A stretch of 64,000 nt of DNA from Argyresthia goedartella. Lineage: Eukaryota; Arthropoda; Insecta; Lepidoptera; Argyresthiidae. The stretch is taken from the NCBI GenBank assembly GCA_949825045.1, contig OX463813.1, positions 27,944,001-28,008,000 of the forward strand, read 5' to 3'. The notes under the pieces were generated by a model. It was not told where the DNA came from. It was given only the letters and a program-made list of their open reading frames with translations, and made no database searches. The position numbers and the translations under genes are program-made. Positions within the stretch are counted from its first letter, which is position 1. Each line of letters starts with the position of its first letter. Below are positions 53,249-64,000 of the stretch, piece by piece.

Positions 53249-53792
53249 TTTTGGTAGCTAGAGCGTGGCTTCCTGAGATTTGCAGCCGTCAAGGGCTCCA
53301 GGAAGGCACGATTTGGGACTATCAATCTGTAGGTATAGGCGGTTAAGTAACTTGGTTGTTCCTGTATCCACATAGATTGGTAGTATTGTAAGCTATAAGT
53401 CTATTGCTGGTAGTAGACAGACAGATATTGAATTGAAATTTGCATTGAATTACCAGTTAGTCAATCTATTAGTGGTCTAGTAATGCTATTGAATGAATGT
53501 TTTGGTTAACATAGGTAGTTACATCTATTGATAGCAGGCTATTACATTGTTTTCAGAATTATTATAGCAATTTATAACTTGTACTAATATTTACTATCTG
53601 TGTGTGTTGTAGTGATAAAGGGAGACTAAATTGTTATTTACAGAATTTTTATAGATATAAAACTCGATTCCTATTGTTTAAGGAAAACAACATTGTTTAA
53701 GTTATAGTTTAGGGTTCCCTCGTTTGGGTTATAGACTGGAGGGTCCAATAAAATTGAGTTACTGCAAATTGTGAGTAAGTATCGTTCCGATC
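53249..53792 (+). other. Leader and primer-binding site of BEL copy D
   Basis: Primer-binding site TGGTAGCTAGAGCGTGGC at 53252-53269, then the conserved leader with small private indels. Confidence 0.75.
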
Positions 53793-55501
53793 ATGTCGTT
53801 ATCTGAAATCCAGAAGGGTGTTTCTAAGGAACTCAGATGGTTTTCCTCCGCACACGGTCTGATAGACCGTTTAGATAGGCATGATGTGGTACTGGAGCGG
53901 TCTATGGACGTTAAGGAACGTTAAAATAGGGTGCTCGAATTGTCCGCGCAGGCGGAATCAGTTGATGGTTGTGCACCTGACAGGCTGTCACGGTTGATAG
54001 GGGATGTCAACCAATGTATGGAGATGGCAGCTGCTATCACGCAGAAGGCTGCGGACATACGTAGACAGCGCGAGTCCAGCCATGATGGTGACACTGAAGC
54101 ACCTCTGACGCATCAGGGATCGGGGTCCAGGTTACCTGCCATAACTATGCCTACTTTTGACGGCGTGTCCGGTGAATGGATGAGCTTCATCAATCTGTTC
54201 GACAGTTTGGTGCACATGCTATCGGACATTACCAAGTCTGTTAAGATGGCTCAGCTGGTGGCAGCATTGAGGGGTGAGCCTAGGGAGCTGGTCGCTCATT
54301 TGACAGTTACGGAGGGTAACTATGAGACGGCCAGGCAATTGTTGGTCAGATGTTACCACAACAAACGGAGGTTGGCCGATGCCCAACTGAACCGTTTGTT
54401 TAGCATCCCGGTTGTGAACAAGGTCGGGGCCATACATACTTTGAACCCATTGTTGTCCGTCACCAAGGCTCTAGAGAATCTTGGACTTCCGGTTGGTGAA
54501 TGGTCGTACCTACTGTTGTACATTGTACTTTCCCGCCTACCCGCTGGCGTGCAGACTCGTTTCGAACAGTCTCACGGGAGGTCGGCCGAGGACCTGCCTG
54601 CCTTCTCCGACTTGGTCGGATTTTTGGAAGAGGAGGCTCGACGGGCAGAGAATTTGGGGTTGACGGTCACCCATCCTTCGGAGCCACAGAGAGCTGCCGG
54701 GAGCGCTGTGAGTAGGGGCCCTCCGACGAGGAAGGACCGCACCAACCGGCATTCGTATGGGACTGTGAGTGAATTGACCCCACATGGTGAGACCTGCCCA
54801 TGTTGTAGGCAGATTGGCCATGCTGTGGCCAATTGCAATAAGTTCGGAGAACTTAGGGTTCAGGGACGGCGCCGGATGGCCAAGCAGCGGAGCTGGTGTT
54901 TCCTGTGCCTCGGGCCACACATGGCTAGGGACTGCACGCGCACACAAATGTGCGGATATTGTGGTGGGCCCCACAACAATCTGTAGTGCATGAACCGGTC
55001 CGGCCAACAGCCACCACAGGGCCGTACCCAGGGTGACACGGCATGGGGCCCTGAGAATTCGTTTGCGACTCGGAGCGCAACTCAGGGGCCAACGTCCCCA
55101 CGTGCACAGGGCAGTACTAGGGTGCAGGGGCCACTCAGGATCATTACATGGGGGGCCCTGAGTTTTCGGTTGCGACTCAGCATCCGACTCAGCGGGACAT
55201 TGGGTGTGTTGAGCAGGCCGTAACGGGCGGGTGGCATGGGACACCTTCGAGCTATGCGGGTGCGGTCCGGACGCCGCCTCAGTTGTTGCCCCGCTCGTCG
55301 CCTCATCCTCGTCGGTCACATGTGATGTCCACCCCGCTCATGGAGCGGCCACGGTTGAATTCACGCCCACCCCCCTTTACGGGGAATCGTAGGGTGGCAA
55401 TGGAACCGGCGCGTGGGCCATTTGTACAATGGGACCCTCTGGCTTATAGCTGCATACCTGATCGGTTATAGGCAGAGTGGGGCCCCGGGGGCCCTCGCTA
55501 G
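53793..55501 (+). pseudogene. gag: Gag of BEL copy D (several nonsense codons and a frameshift)
   Basis: Starts at ATG 53793. TAA replaces Tyr44 (53922-53924), the same change as in copy B. The frame reopens with the DUF1759-like domain and knuckles until TAG replaces Leu at 54984-54986, within the third knuckle. A 1-base deletion near 55131 shifts the frame, and TAG replaces Gln at 55469-55471. The family-wide terminal TAG is at 55499-55501, in the pol frame. A 6-base in-frame loss occurs near 54436 (HT instead of QTEV). Not functional. Confidence 0.85.
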
Positions 55502-57004
55502 GAATTTGCGGCCCAACCATTTGTTGCCCCCCAACCGGAGACGGTGGTGTTACCGATCGCCTCTGTGCTTGTTTGGGATTTGGCGGGAAACCCAACATAC
55601 GTTCGCGCCCTATTAGATTCTGGAGCTCAGGGCTGCATTGTATCGAATGATTTAGCAAAATGGTTGGGCCTCAAGGTAAATAGGTATAATAAATCAATAC
55701 GGGGCGTGGGGAATGTTACGGTTACGAATGTAGTTGGTCAATCGGTGATCACGTTCTCTCCACGTTATGACATTTTGACAAAAACATCCGTGCAAGCTTT
55801 AGTAATGACGCATGTCATGGGCAGACACCCCTTGGTGAAGTTGAATCCGGCCGTTCGATTCCTGACATCAGGACTCAAGTTGGCGGATCCCGATTTTGAC
55901 ACTCCAGCCCCGGTCGACCTGCTACTGGGAGCAGACGTTCTGGGTAGGTTTCTGTTGTCGGATCGGCGAGTTCTTCAGCCGGACGGGTTGATTGCTGTGG
56001 ATACTAAGTTTGGTCACGTGATCATGGGTCCGGCATTGCCAATGGTTAGGCCTGCCGAGTCAGATGGCATACTTACTGGCTCAGCATTGTCAGACGCTAT
56101 CCAACGTTTCTGGGAGATAGAGGAACCTCCCACCGTTCGTCGAGTCGACGCAGACGAAGAAGAGTGCGAGTTGTTTTACCAGAATAGTACTGGTCGCCTT
56201 CGTTCTGGTCGTTTTGTAACTCGACTGCCTTTCAGGGCCGATCGACCGCCACTAGGACAATCTAGGAAGATGGCTGAGACGAGATTGATGTCGATGGAGT
56301 GTAGGATGTCAAGGGACGCCGTATTTAAACAAAAATACGTCGATTTCATGAGGGAGTATGAGTCGTTAGGACACATGTCGGTATCGGGTGTGGACTGGAG
56401 ATCTGAGGATCATTGTTTCCTTCCACACCATGCCGTCCTGCGAACCCCTACCGGCAAGATTCGAGTTGTTTTTGATGGGTCAGCACCTACCTCGAACGGG
56501 ATGTCCCTGAATCAGTGTCTACATTCGGGACCCAAGTTGAGTCGTGATATTTCGGATATTCTCACGAGCTTTCGGAAACACCAGATTGTATTTGTCGCAG
56601 ACATTCGGATGATGTTTAGGCAAACGGTAATTCATCCGGCTGACAGAAGGTATCAGTTGATACTTTGGCGTGAGACCACGGCCGAGCCAGTCAAGGTCTA
56701 TGAGTTAAACACGAACACGTATGGGTTACGGTCTAGCCCGTATTTGGCGATGCGTACCCTGCGGGAGTTGGCGTCGCGTGACCATGTGAGCTATCCTAGA
56801 GCCGCCGCTATCCTGGAGCAAGATTTTTACGTCGATGACGTCTGCACAGGGGCAGGAAATTGGTCCCTGCTGGGGATTACAGGGCAACCCTTCACGGGTT
56901 TTGTGATGCCTCTGAACGAGGGTTTGCGGCAGCGGTTTATTTGCGAACCGTTACCTCCACCGGGGAGGTTGACGTGCGTTTGGTTTTGGCAAAAAGCAAG
57001 GTAG
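55502..57004 (+). pseudogene. pol: Pol of BEL copy D: protease and RT up to YVDD, then deletion
   Basis: Keeps the frame from the UAG through the protease (LLDSGAQG), the linker where copy C is frameshifted, and the RT palm to YVDD (about 56828-56839). Around 56854 about 456 bases present in copy C are missing, joining RT directly to the start of RNase H in another frame, with a stop at 57004. This is the longest continuous protease-RT frame in the window. Confidence 0.85.
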
Positions 57005-58890
57005 CGCCTTTTCGGACAAGGATGACGATTCCAAAACTGGAACTGTCCGGGGCTACTCTTTTGACCAAACTTTTGAATCACACTCTAACAGTGTTGCGTG
57101 GATCAGTGGTTTTGGAGGATACGGTGTACGCTTGGACGGACAGCCAGATTGTTTTGTGCTGGCTGAAGGCTTCGGTCCATAACTGAGAGGTTTTTGTTGC
57201 GAACCGTGTCTCCCAGATTGTGTCGTCTGAGGTCCCACTGACCTGGAGACATATACCAGGAGAATTGAACCCGTCTGATTGTGCTTCCAGGGGATGTCGG
57301 GTTCCTGAACTCGTTAGACACCATTTGTGGTGGGGACCACCCTGGCTTGCCAAGAGAGAATCGGACTGGCCCCACAGCCATGTAGTCGTATCTTCGGATC
57401 ATGGCCCCAGAGCGGCCGTGCATGTTACCCAGAAGGCTGAGGAACCTGACGCCGGGTTTCTGCTGGACCGGTATAGCTCACTTGACAAGTTGATAAACGT
57501 GTCCACTTGGATTAGGAGATTCGCTCGAAATTGTCGTACTCCTCGCGATCAGCGAACGTTGAACCCTATTCTGACTCCGGCAGAGCGAAACGAGTCGCTG
57601 TTGAATTTGGTCCGGTTGGTACAGTCCTCGAAGTTTGGGGCAGAATTGGAGATTATACGAAGTGGACGTTCGAAATTGAAGGGAGCCGTCGCGCGTCTCA
57701 ACCCCTTTGTTGATTCGACCGGGTTACTTCGGGTAGGAGGAAGATTGCGCAACGCGAATCTGTCGTATTCGGCTCGTCACTCACTTCTGCTCCCCAAGGG
57801 GGGACAGTTAGTTGAATTGCTGGTGACTGATCGTCATATTAAAAACGCGCATGCCGGCTTTAACGCGTTGTTGGCCACGCTCCAGCGGGAGTTTTGGATC
57901 TTATCTGCCCGCCGTGTCATACGGAACATCGTGTTTCGGTGCATGCCTTGTTATCGACTTAAGGCTGCCACGATGCAACCTCTCATGGGGGACTTGCCCC
58001 CTGATCGTGTGAATGAGGTCAGACCGTTTTCAGGTGTTGGTACGGATTTTGCAGGACCGTTTATGGTGAAGAGTTCACGATTGCGTACCGCTAAGCAATA
58101 CAAGGCGTACCTATGTGTGTTTGTTTGTTTATCCACCAAGGCGGTACATCTCGAGCTCGTTGCTGATCTCTCGACAGAGGCTTTCATTGCTTGTTTGGAT
58201 AGGTTTGTTTCTCGAAGGGGACTTCCAACTTTGATCCGCTCTGATAACGGCACTAACTACATCGGTGCGGAACGATACTTACGAGAGATAGTCAACTTTT
58301 TGAATGTAAATAAAGTGGATATTGGAACGGCCCTCTCCCGTCGGGGTATACAATGGACCTTCAGCCCACCGATTTGTCCCCACTGGGGTGGGATTTTTGA
58401 GGCCGTAGTTAAGTCAGCTAAGATGCACTAAGGGCGTATAGTAGGTCAGACCGCGCTGACTTTTGAGGAGCTCGCGACATTGTTTTGTAAGATCAAGGCC
58501 GTTCTCAATTCGCGACCGTTGTGTCCGCTCAGCTCGGATCCAAATGACCTGGAGGCTCTGACCCCAGGCCATTTCTTGATAGGACAGCCACTTAACGCAT
58601 TGCCCGAGCACCCCTTCGAGGGAGTGAAATTGTATCGGTTGTCAAGGTATCAGATGTTGCAGCAGTTTACTCAGAATTTCTGGAAGCGTTGGTCGCTCGA
58701 GTATCTGCATATCTTACAACAGCGCCTTAAGTGGACTGACAAAACTAGCCCCCCTAGTGTTGGTGACCTCGTTCTGGTTAAGGATGCTAACCTACCGCCA
58801 CTACGTTGGCGCAGGGGGCGCATTGTTAACTTGTTCCCTGGCAAGGACGGGACCCCCCGGTCTGCAGAGGTTCTAGTTCGTTTTAGTTAG
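56857..58890 (+). pseudogene. pol: Pol of BEL copy D: RNase H and integrase with nonsense codons
   Basis: RNase H (LHGFCDASERGF, YAWTDSQIVLCWL) stops at TGA 57184-57186. The same frame reopens through the integrase HHCC region and catalytic boxes to TAA 58429-58431, just after HWGGIFEAVVKSAK, then reopens again to 58890. The natural C-terminus is altered by a ~40-base insertion at 58876-58923. Confidence 0.82.
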
Positions 58891-58940
58891 GTTTAGGTTT
58901 AGTTTAGGTTAGCTCGTTTTAGTTCGGTTCTAAAACGAGC
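58876..58940 (+). other. Private insertion in BEL copy D with TTTAGG-like repeats and a hairpin
   Basis: Compared with copies A-C, the sequence between GGTTCTAGT and CGGTTCTAAAACGAGCGG is replaced by a longer run of TTAGG/TTTAGG-like words. Its end GCTCGTTTTAG (58912-58922) is the exact reverse complement of CTAAAACGAGC (58930-58940) in the pre-existing sequence, forming an 11-bp stem. TCGTTTTAGTT also occurs twice in direct orientation. This looks like template switching. Confidence 0.6.
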
Positions 58941-59006
58941 GGTAGCAACGTTGTCTCGGCTGCCCGTAGATTAGGGGACAGGTGGGTGCCTGTCCGGGCG
59001 GGTGAT

Positions 59007-59476
59007 TATTCGATTCCAAATCGATATTCGATCGATGGTTTCTGAACGGTCATTTTAATTTGACGTTAGCTGTCAATCAGGCAGTTTTTACAACTGACAG
59101 ACGAAAGCCCTCGCAATGTAAACGCGTTTTGGTTAGGGGTTGAAATTAAATCGCAGGGCATCTGGAATGTATTCGGGATTCCCTCAGGATTGTTAATATA
59201 GCTGAGTGTGCCGTTGCCTCTCGAACCAGATAAAGTTCGGATTTTCGTGCCCGATTTGTATTTACCACGTAGAACATAACCTGTGTTGGAACACTGTGCT
59301 CATTGAAGCTGGCCCGCCAGTCATACCTGGTTGGCTGAAGAACCTGTCTACCAAGAAGAGCCTAGGGTGCACCCGGGCCTTGCAGAGAGACAGGAGGTTG
59401 ACGGGACCGAAGCACAGACCAGGTTAGATCTACCCCACATAACTTCAGCTCGGTGAATCGCCGACGTTCATCACTT
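59007..59476 (+). repeat. 3' LTR of BEL copy D, left part
   Basis: First 470 bases of the LTR; the first bases read TATTC instead of TGTTC. It ends in TCACTT (59471-59476), the LINE target duplication. Confidence 0.9.
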
Positions 59477-59721
59477 AATTCTTCATAATAATTCATAATA
59501 ATTCTTTATTGTACACAGTTATTTAAAAAAGATACATTAAGAGAAAACATATGTACAAAGGCGAGCTTATCTCTAAAAAGAGATTTCTTCCAGCAAACCA
59601 AGGCATGACAGGAAATTTTATCAATAAAGGGTAGGCAGTGCACAATATCTAAACAATAATAAAATACATATAAGTAAATTACATATCTATAAAATACGGT
59701 AAATAAAATACATACTCGTAT

Positions 59722-62700
59722 CTAACAAACTACTAAATACGTATCAATACAAACATAAACCTGTACATAAAGTTTACATATAATAATAATATACATACTA
59801 CAACTATCAAAAAAAAAGAGGAAGTGCTCTTTTACCCGGTTTTTGAAAGCGAAAAGAGTCGGGCTGTCTCTTATCGCACAAGGAAGTGCGTTCCACAGTC
59901 GGACCGCCTGCAACCTGAAGGAGTGCTCATATGCGGAAGTGGTATGCCTTGGAGTGGCTAAGAGTGAGACCGTGTGAGATCTCCGTTGCCGATCTCCTGA
60001 AAAGAGATACTCAAAGCGGTCTCGAAGGTAGCTGGTGTAGCGCGGATTTTTCAATATATTGAAAAGACAAAAAAGAATATGGGAGTCTCGGCGACGACGA
60101 ATCGGAAGCCACCCCAACTCTTTGCGAAATTGAGAGACGTGGTCGAATTTGCGCAGCCCGAAGATAAACCGAATCCCGAGATTCTGAAGTCGTTCGAGTT
60201 TGTTCAGAAGATCTTCGTTCGCGCTCGCCCAACAGACATCGGCGTAGTCGATTAGCGGCAGGAGAAGGGACTGAGCAAGGGTGATTTTGGTCTGCCGCGG
60301 CAAGAAGTACTGCAGACGCCTGAGGGAGTGAAAAGACGCAAAGACCCGTCTGCTGACCTCGCTGACATGTGGAGACCAAGACAGCTGGTTGTCAAAAATA
60401 ACTCCAAGGTTTTTCGCCTTATCTGTGTACTCTATTGTGATGCCATTATATGATACGGGAACAATGGGTTTTTGTAACAAGGAAAGAGTGTGCCTGGTTC
60501 CTAAAATCATGGCTTGTGATTTATTCGGGTTTATTAACAGCCCGTATGATGAGGCCCAGTCTTTCACATTCTCGAGGTCAGCATTCAGTGCCTCCACGGA
60601 TGAAACTACATCGCAGGGGGAAAAGTGGCGATAAATTTGTAGATCATCTGCGTACAGATGATACGAAGAAGAGAGGACGTCGGAGATGGAGTTTATAAAG
60701 ACTGAAAAAAGAAGAGGAGAGAGAATACCACCTTGAGGCACTCCTGAGGAAAGATCACACCATTGAGTTTCGGTCTCTTCAGACTTAATGCGCTGCTGAC
60801 GACCTCTCAGGTATGAGTCGAACCAGCCAGCAGCGTGGGAGGAGACATTCAGCGATGTTAATATAGCGACAAGAATGTCAAAATCGACGCAGTTAAAGGC
60901 ATTGCTGAAGTCAAGCAGGGCCAGCACCGTAACCAACCTCTGATCCATGGCTAGCTGTATATCATCGCTGACTTTTAAGAGTGCTGTGGTAGTACTATGC
61001 CCTGGTCTGAAGCCAGATTGGAAAGGATTGAGAAGTTTGTTTGATGAAAGGTAGGAGGTGAGTTGGGAGTGGACAATGGATTCAAGGACTTTGGAGAGAA
61101 TATGTAAAATAGATATGGGCCTGTAATCTTTGAAGGAGGAGGGATTGGAATTTTTGGGCAGTGGGATGACAAGAGCTTTCTTCCACAGACTAGGAAAAGA
61201 TCTAGCTGATAGAGAGAAGTTTATGATGTGGGTAATTGGAGGGAGCAACTCTTCAAGGACGCTGTGGATCATCTGATGGCTGACGTTGTCGCCACCAGCA
61301 GCTTTGGATGTGACCGCTAGCACTGCCTTTCTAACTGCGCCGATTCCAACGAGACTAAAGTTGAACGGTGAGGTACAGACTGCAGCCTTCAACCGTAGAT
61401 GACGAAGGGTTGCCTGCTTTGTGGCGGGGTCTATCACGAGGGGGGGAGAAGAAAAGAACTGGTTAAGACCGTTGAGATCGACATCATCTAAAGAATTCCT
61501 GGGACTTGCCAACACCAAGGGTTTTAAGAAATTTCCAGACCTGAGCTGGGGTGTACATTTCTATACGCTCATAGATGTGGCGTCGCTTGGCGTCACGGCA
61601 CATGCGGTTGCATAGGTTTCGAAGGCGTTTAAATGTTAGGAGATTGTTATCGGTTGGGTCTCTTCTATATCGCCCCTTCGCACGGTTTCTTTTTGCCATT
61701 AAACGCTTGATAGCGTCTGTCAACCACGGAGCAGGAAAATGTTTTACCCTGACCTTTTTCATTGGTGCGTGCTTGTCGAACAGCCCCAGGACAATTGAGT
61801 TGAACTTCAGGATTTTGTCATCAACGGTCTCACCAGTTACAACGGGGGTCCAATCGACAGATGAGGCATCTGATTTCAGGGAATCGAGGTTCACACCTTT
61901 GAAGCTTCGAATATCAAGGAATTTGACTTTGCGCTTAGGGAGCCTAATTTTGTTTGAAACATACACCAGATCGTGATAGGAGAATGGGGCATTAAGCTGG
62001 CCATGAGCAGCCACCTTGGCTATGTTGGAGATAATCATGAGATCGAGAAGGGAGGGAATACAGTGCGGTTGAAAGTGAGTAGCGTCAAGGGGAAGAATAT
62101 GTAAGTTAGAGGAATTTACAATAGATTTAAGTTTGGCAGAGCGGGCGTTATTTTTCAGGAGACAGGTGTTAAAATCACCGAGAGTGAGAGTGTCACTATA
62201 GAGAGGAGTCAAGTCACTGAGTAGAGATTCAAAAGAATCAAAGTAATCGATACGAAGTGAGGGGCTGTAATATACACCCAGAAGAATTTTGTTGTGGTGC
62301 AAGCTGATCTCAAGGAAGAGATACTCAGCTGAACCAGAGTACAGGCTTGGCGAGTGGCAGATGACTTTGCACGGAATGTCAGAACGTAAGTAGATAGCAA
62401 CCCCGCCATTTGCTTTGCCTGTCCTATCGTTGCGATAGAGCCTGAACCCTGGCAGAGAATACATGGAGGAAGGAAGAGATGGTTTCAGAAATGATTCGGA
62501 TACAAAAATACCATGTATAATCTGATCACTGAAAGCTTCCAGGAGATCAGCGTAACTAGCAGGAATGCTTTGGGCATTAATATGAACGACATTGAAATTG
62601 AACTCCGACTTGTTGAACACTCGTTTCAGATTGCTAGACAATGATGCGTCCGCAAGGGAGTCGACACCTCCTGAACCAAGAGAGTCGCCGTTAGAAGAGC

Positions 62701-62740
62701 TAGAGAAAAAACTGTCTGTGAAATTGTTTATGATATCCAT
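59722..62740 (-). pseudogene. LINE ORF2: APE-type endonuclease and reverse transcriptase with one frameshift
   Basis: Minus strand. Frame 1 (62740-61484, 418 codons) carries the endonuclease: HINAQSIPASYADLL, VSESFL, LGDFNTCLL, SLLDLMI, and the catalytic His in SYHDLVY. Frame 2 (61518-59722, 598 codons) carries the RT: YRPISILHILSKVLE, LLDFSNAFNCVD, SGVPQGGILSPLLF, YADD (60643-60654), then the C-terminal LAQSLLLPLIDYADVCW region. The two frames differ by a single extra base in the GGG run at 61501-61503 (plus-strand numbering). Otherwise the enzyme region is uninterrupted, so inactivation is slight. The ATG at 62740 is the likely natural start. The product would nick the target DNA and prime reverse transcription. 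Confidence 0.88.
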
Positions 62741-63357
62741 TTAAAATAAATAAATAAATATACTACAATAGCTATAAAATAAATATAAAACTAAACTATA
62801 ATATCCTCCCTTACGAGGTTTAACACTAAATTAACAATTAAATACAAAAAGCCTGAACCCAGACACACTGGGCTTGTTGGGAAATAATATATTACCTTAA
62901 AGGTTTGAAACAACACAGACAAAACAAACAAGCAAAACGCAATGAACAAAACGCTGACAAACATTACTTTGTTTGAGTGTGACGTGACCTACATTTCGTT
63001 TCGCTCACTTATGGGTAATATGCAGGCAGGCAGAGTATGGAACAACTTAACATAAAGTTGTTATTATAAACATAAAGAGAAAAAAGAATAAGTGTCGAGA
63101 ATCAAGCGAACAGGAACGAGACGGACTGTGAACATACAGGTCAACTTCATATCATGAGTGGAACACGCCCCGCACGTTCCGGATGACATTAGACCACAGA
63201 CTATCACTTGACATAACATTGACTGACATTAGTTGTTTTGATATTAATAATTATAAAACTTACCTACCTGCTAAAAACAAGAAAACACGTATAATCCGAA
63301 CAATTGTGGAGAACACTTCAGGCAGCAGAACTGATCGACGACATATAAAGCCGCGGC
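62741..63357 (-). other. Spacer between ORF1 and ORF2 of the nested LINE
   Basis: About 620 bases, AT-rich at the ORF2 side, with no frame on the LINE coding strand. This is long for a CR1/jockey inter-ORF spacer, so it may hold an internal promoter or a secondary insertion; neither is proven. Confidence 0.5.
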
Positions 63358-63687
63358 CTACTTTTTCGCTCCCGGCGGCGGCGGCACTCCTTTGCGCCTG
63401 ATGCTGGGGGTGCGTTTGCTCAGGCCCGACGCTGCAGCAGCCGTGGGCGCAGCAACCGAGGGAGCAGCCACAGCAGCGGTCGGCTTCTTTGCAGGAGACT
63501 CCTTTCCCTCAGATTGAGTGGTGGAAGGAGGGAACTGGCTGGTGTACACCAGTAGGTCCGCCATACACTCCACCTTCCGCCTAGTCTTATCTGGGAGTAA
63601 TAAGACGATCCTGCCCTCCGTCGTCCAACAGTTCCGTACACCAAAGTGCTTCCTGGCGGCTAAGAATACACCGTGTCTTGACACCGT
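63358..63687 (-). pseudogene. LINE ORF1 C-terminal fragment
   Basis: The minus-strand frame enters from the truncation point and ends at TAG 63360-63358. The segment FGVRNCWTTEGRIVLLLPD resembles the C-terminal domain of LINE ORF1 proteins, followed by a basic and Ala/Pro-rich tail. The first five codons of the longer open frame belong to the LTR and not to the LINE. Confidence 0.6.
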
Positions 63688-63688
63688 G

Positions 63689-63770
63689 TCACTTCTTGGC
63701 ACCTGATCGTCACGCTACCTCGTAGCTCATGGGCCCCTATGAGGTCATTAGGTACTGAGAAGCCTGAACA
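63689..63770 (+). repeat. 3' LTR of BEL copy D, right part
   Basis: Resumes with TCACTTCTTGGCACC and ends AAGCCTGAACA at 63770, followed by the element's target duplication GTGAG (63771-63775). Confidence 0.9.
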
Positions 63771-63775
63771 GTGAG

Positions 63776-64000
63776 TATCTTATTGTTGCGTCTAAAATTG
63801 GCAACGTGGGTAAAACTTTTAGTTATATTGAAATTTTACTACATATTATTTATTTATTTATTTATCATTAATATCTACCATTACAGGCTTAGACCTAATG
63901 CGGTAAATACTAATACTACACGACTACTTATAATCTACCTAAGTACCTATATAACCTTATCCTATCTTCCATATAACAAATAACAAATAGTGCTGTTCTT
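63776..64000. other. No gene recognised
   Basis: AT-rich with a short TTTA repeat near 63848-63863. Confidence 0.4.

Larger units (their letters stand above)
59477..63688 (-). mobile_element. CR1/jockey-like LINE (5'-truncated) nested in the 3' LTR of BEL copy D
   Basis: 4212 bp, flanked by exact 6-bp duplications TCACTT (59471-59476 and 63689-63694). On the minus strand it starts inside ORF1, then a ~620-base non-coding spacer, ORF2, 3' UTR with the GGCGAGCTTATCTCT block, and a tail of AATTATTATG repeats. The family is the source type of the relics at 7.0-8.0, 22.0-22.5 and 25.0 kb. Confidence 0.9.
52702..63770 (+). mobile_element. BEL/Pao retrotransposon copy D (degenerate), 3' LTR split by a LINE
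   Basis: Exact target duplications GTGAG at 52697-52701 and 63771-63775 show that both outer ends survive. The 3' LTR is cut by a 4.2-kb LINE. Gag and pol carry several nonsense codons, a 1-base deletion in gag, and a deletion just after the RT YVDD box. The LTRs form a third subtype (GTCATTTTAATTTGACG, GATTTGTATTTACCACG, GATCTACCCCACATAAC) and match each other closely. Confidence 0.92.

Noticed and set aside
58876..58923. Interstitial telomere sequence
   Set aside because: Repeats are irregular and the segment is better explained by local template switching, as its end is the reverse complement of adjacent sequence.
1..64000. CRISPR arrays, operons, bacterial-type signals, rRNA genes
   Set aside because: None seen; gene content is entirely that of eukaryotic transposable elements.

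Overview
The window is eukaryotic, almost certainly from an insect and probably from a moth or butterfly. It is AT-rich and packed with transposable elements: BEL/Pao LTR retrotransposons, jockey/CR1-like and RTE-like LINEs, tRNA-derived SINEs, a hAT-type MITE and several small TA-flanked inverted-repeat elements. I found no host gene that I can defend. Almost every long reading frame belongs to a retroelement. The lepidopteran assignment is an inference from the mix of repeats.

Four copies of one BEL/Pao family dominate: copy A (9883-15849, plus), copy B (27784-37922, minus), copy C (42715-49979, plus) and copy D (52702-63770, plus). Each has a pair of 544-548 bp LTRs with TG...CA ends. Copies B, C and D have exact 5-bp target duplications (AAAGC, AACAT, GTGAG); copy A has TGTAT with one extra base. 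The layout is LTR, primer-binding site, about 540 bp leader, gag (571 codons), an in-frame UAG, then pol (protease, RT, RNase H, integrase) and LTR. The UAG lies in the same frame as pol in all four copies, which suggests stop-codon readthrough. No copy encodes a complete RT-RNase H: A and B have lost RT by different internal deletions, D has a third deletion just after its YVDD motif, and C is frameshifted. Long integrase frames and the LTRs are kept.

Two LINEs are nested in BEL copies. An apparently complete two-ORF LINE (30572-35832, plus) lies inside the gag of copy B. A LINE with a nearly intact ORF2 (59477-63688, minus) lies inside the 3' LTR of copy D with a 6-bp duplication. Degraded relatives of the second LINE occur near 7.0-8.0 kb, 22.0-22.5 kb and 25.0 kb.

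Between the BEL copies are older layers: an RTE-like 3' end (1-797), a 5'-truncated jockey-like RT (18.8-20.2 kb), two SINE families (A at 3.1, 17.7, 20.3 and 51.8 kb; B at 3.0, 23.5 and 52.4 kb), a hAT MITE with an 8-bp duplication (16617-17082), TA-flanked MITEs (4517-4715, 39542-39778), a long-inverted-repeat element (22938-23136) and several strong hairpins. Nesting is visible in several places, so relative insertion order can be read directly.
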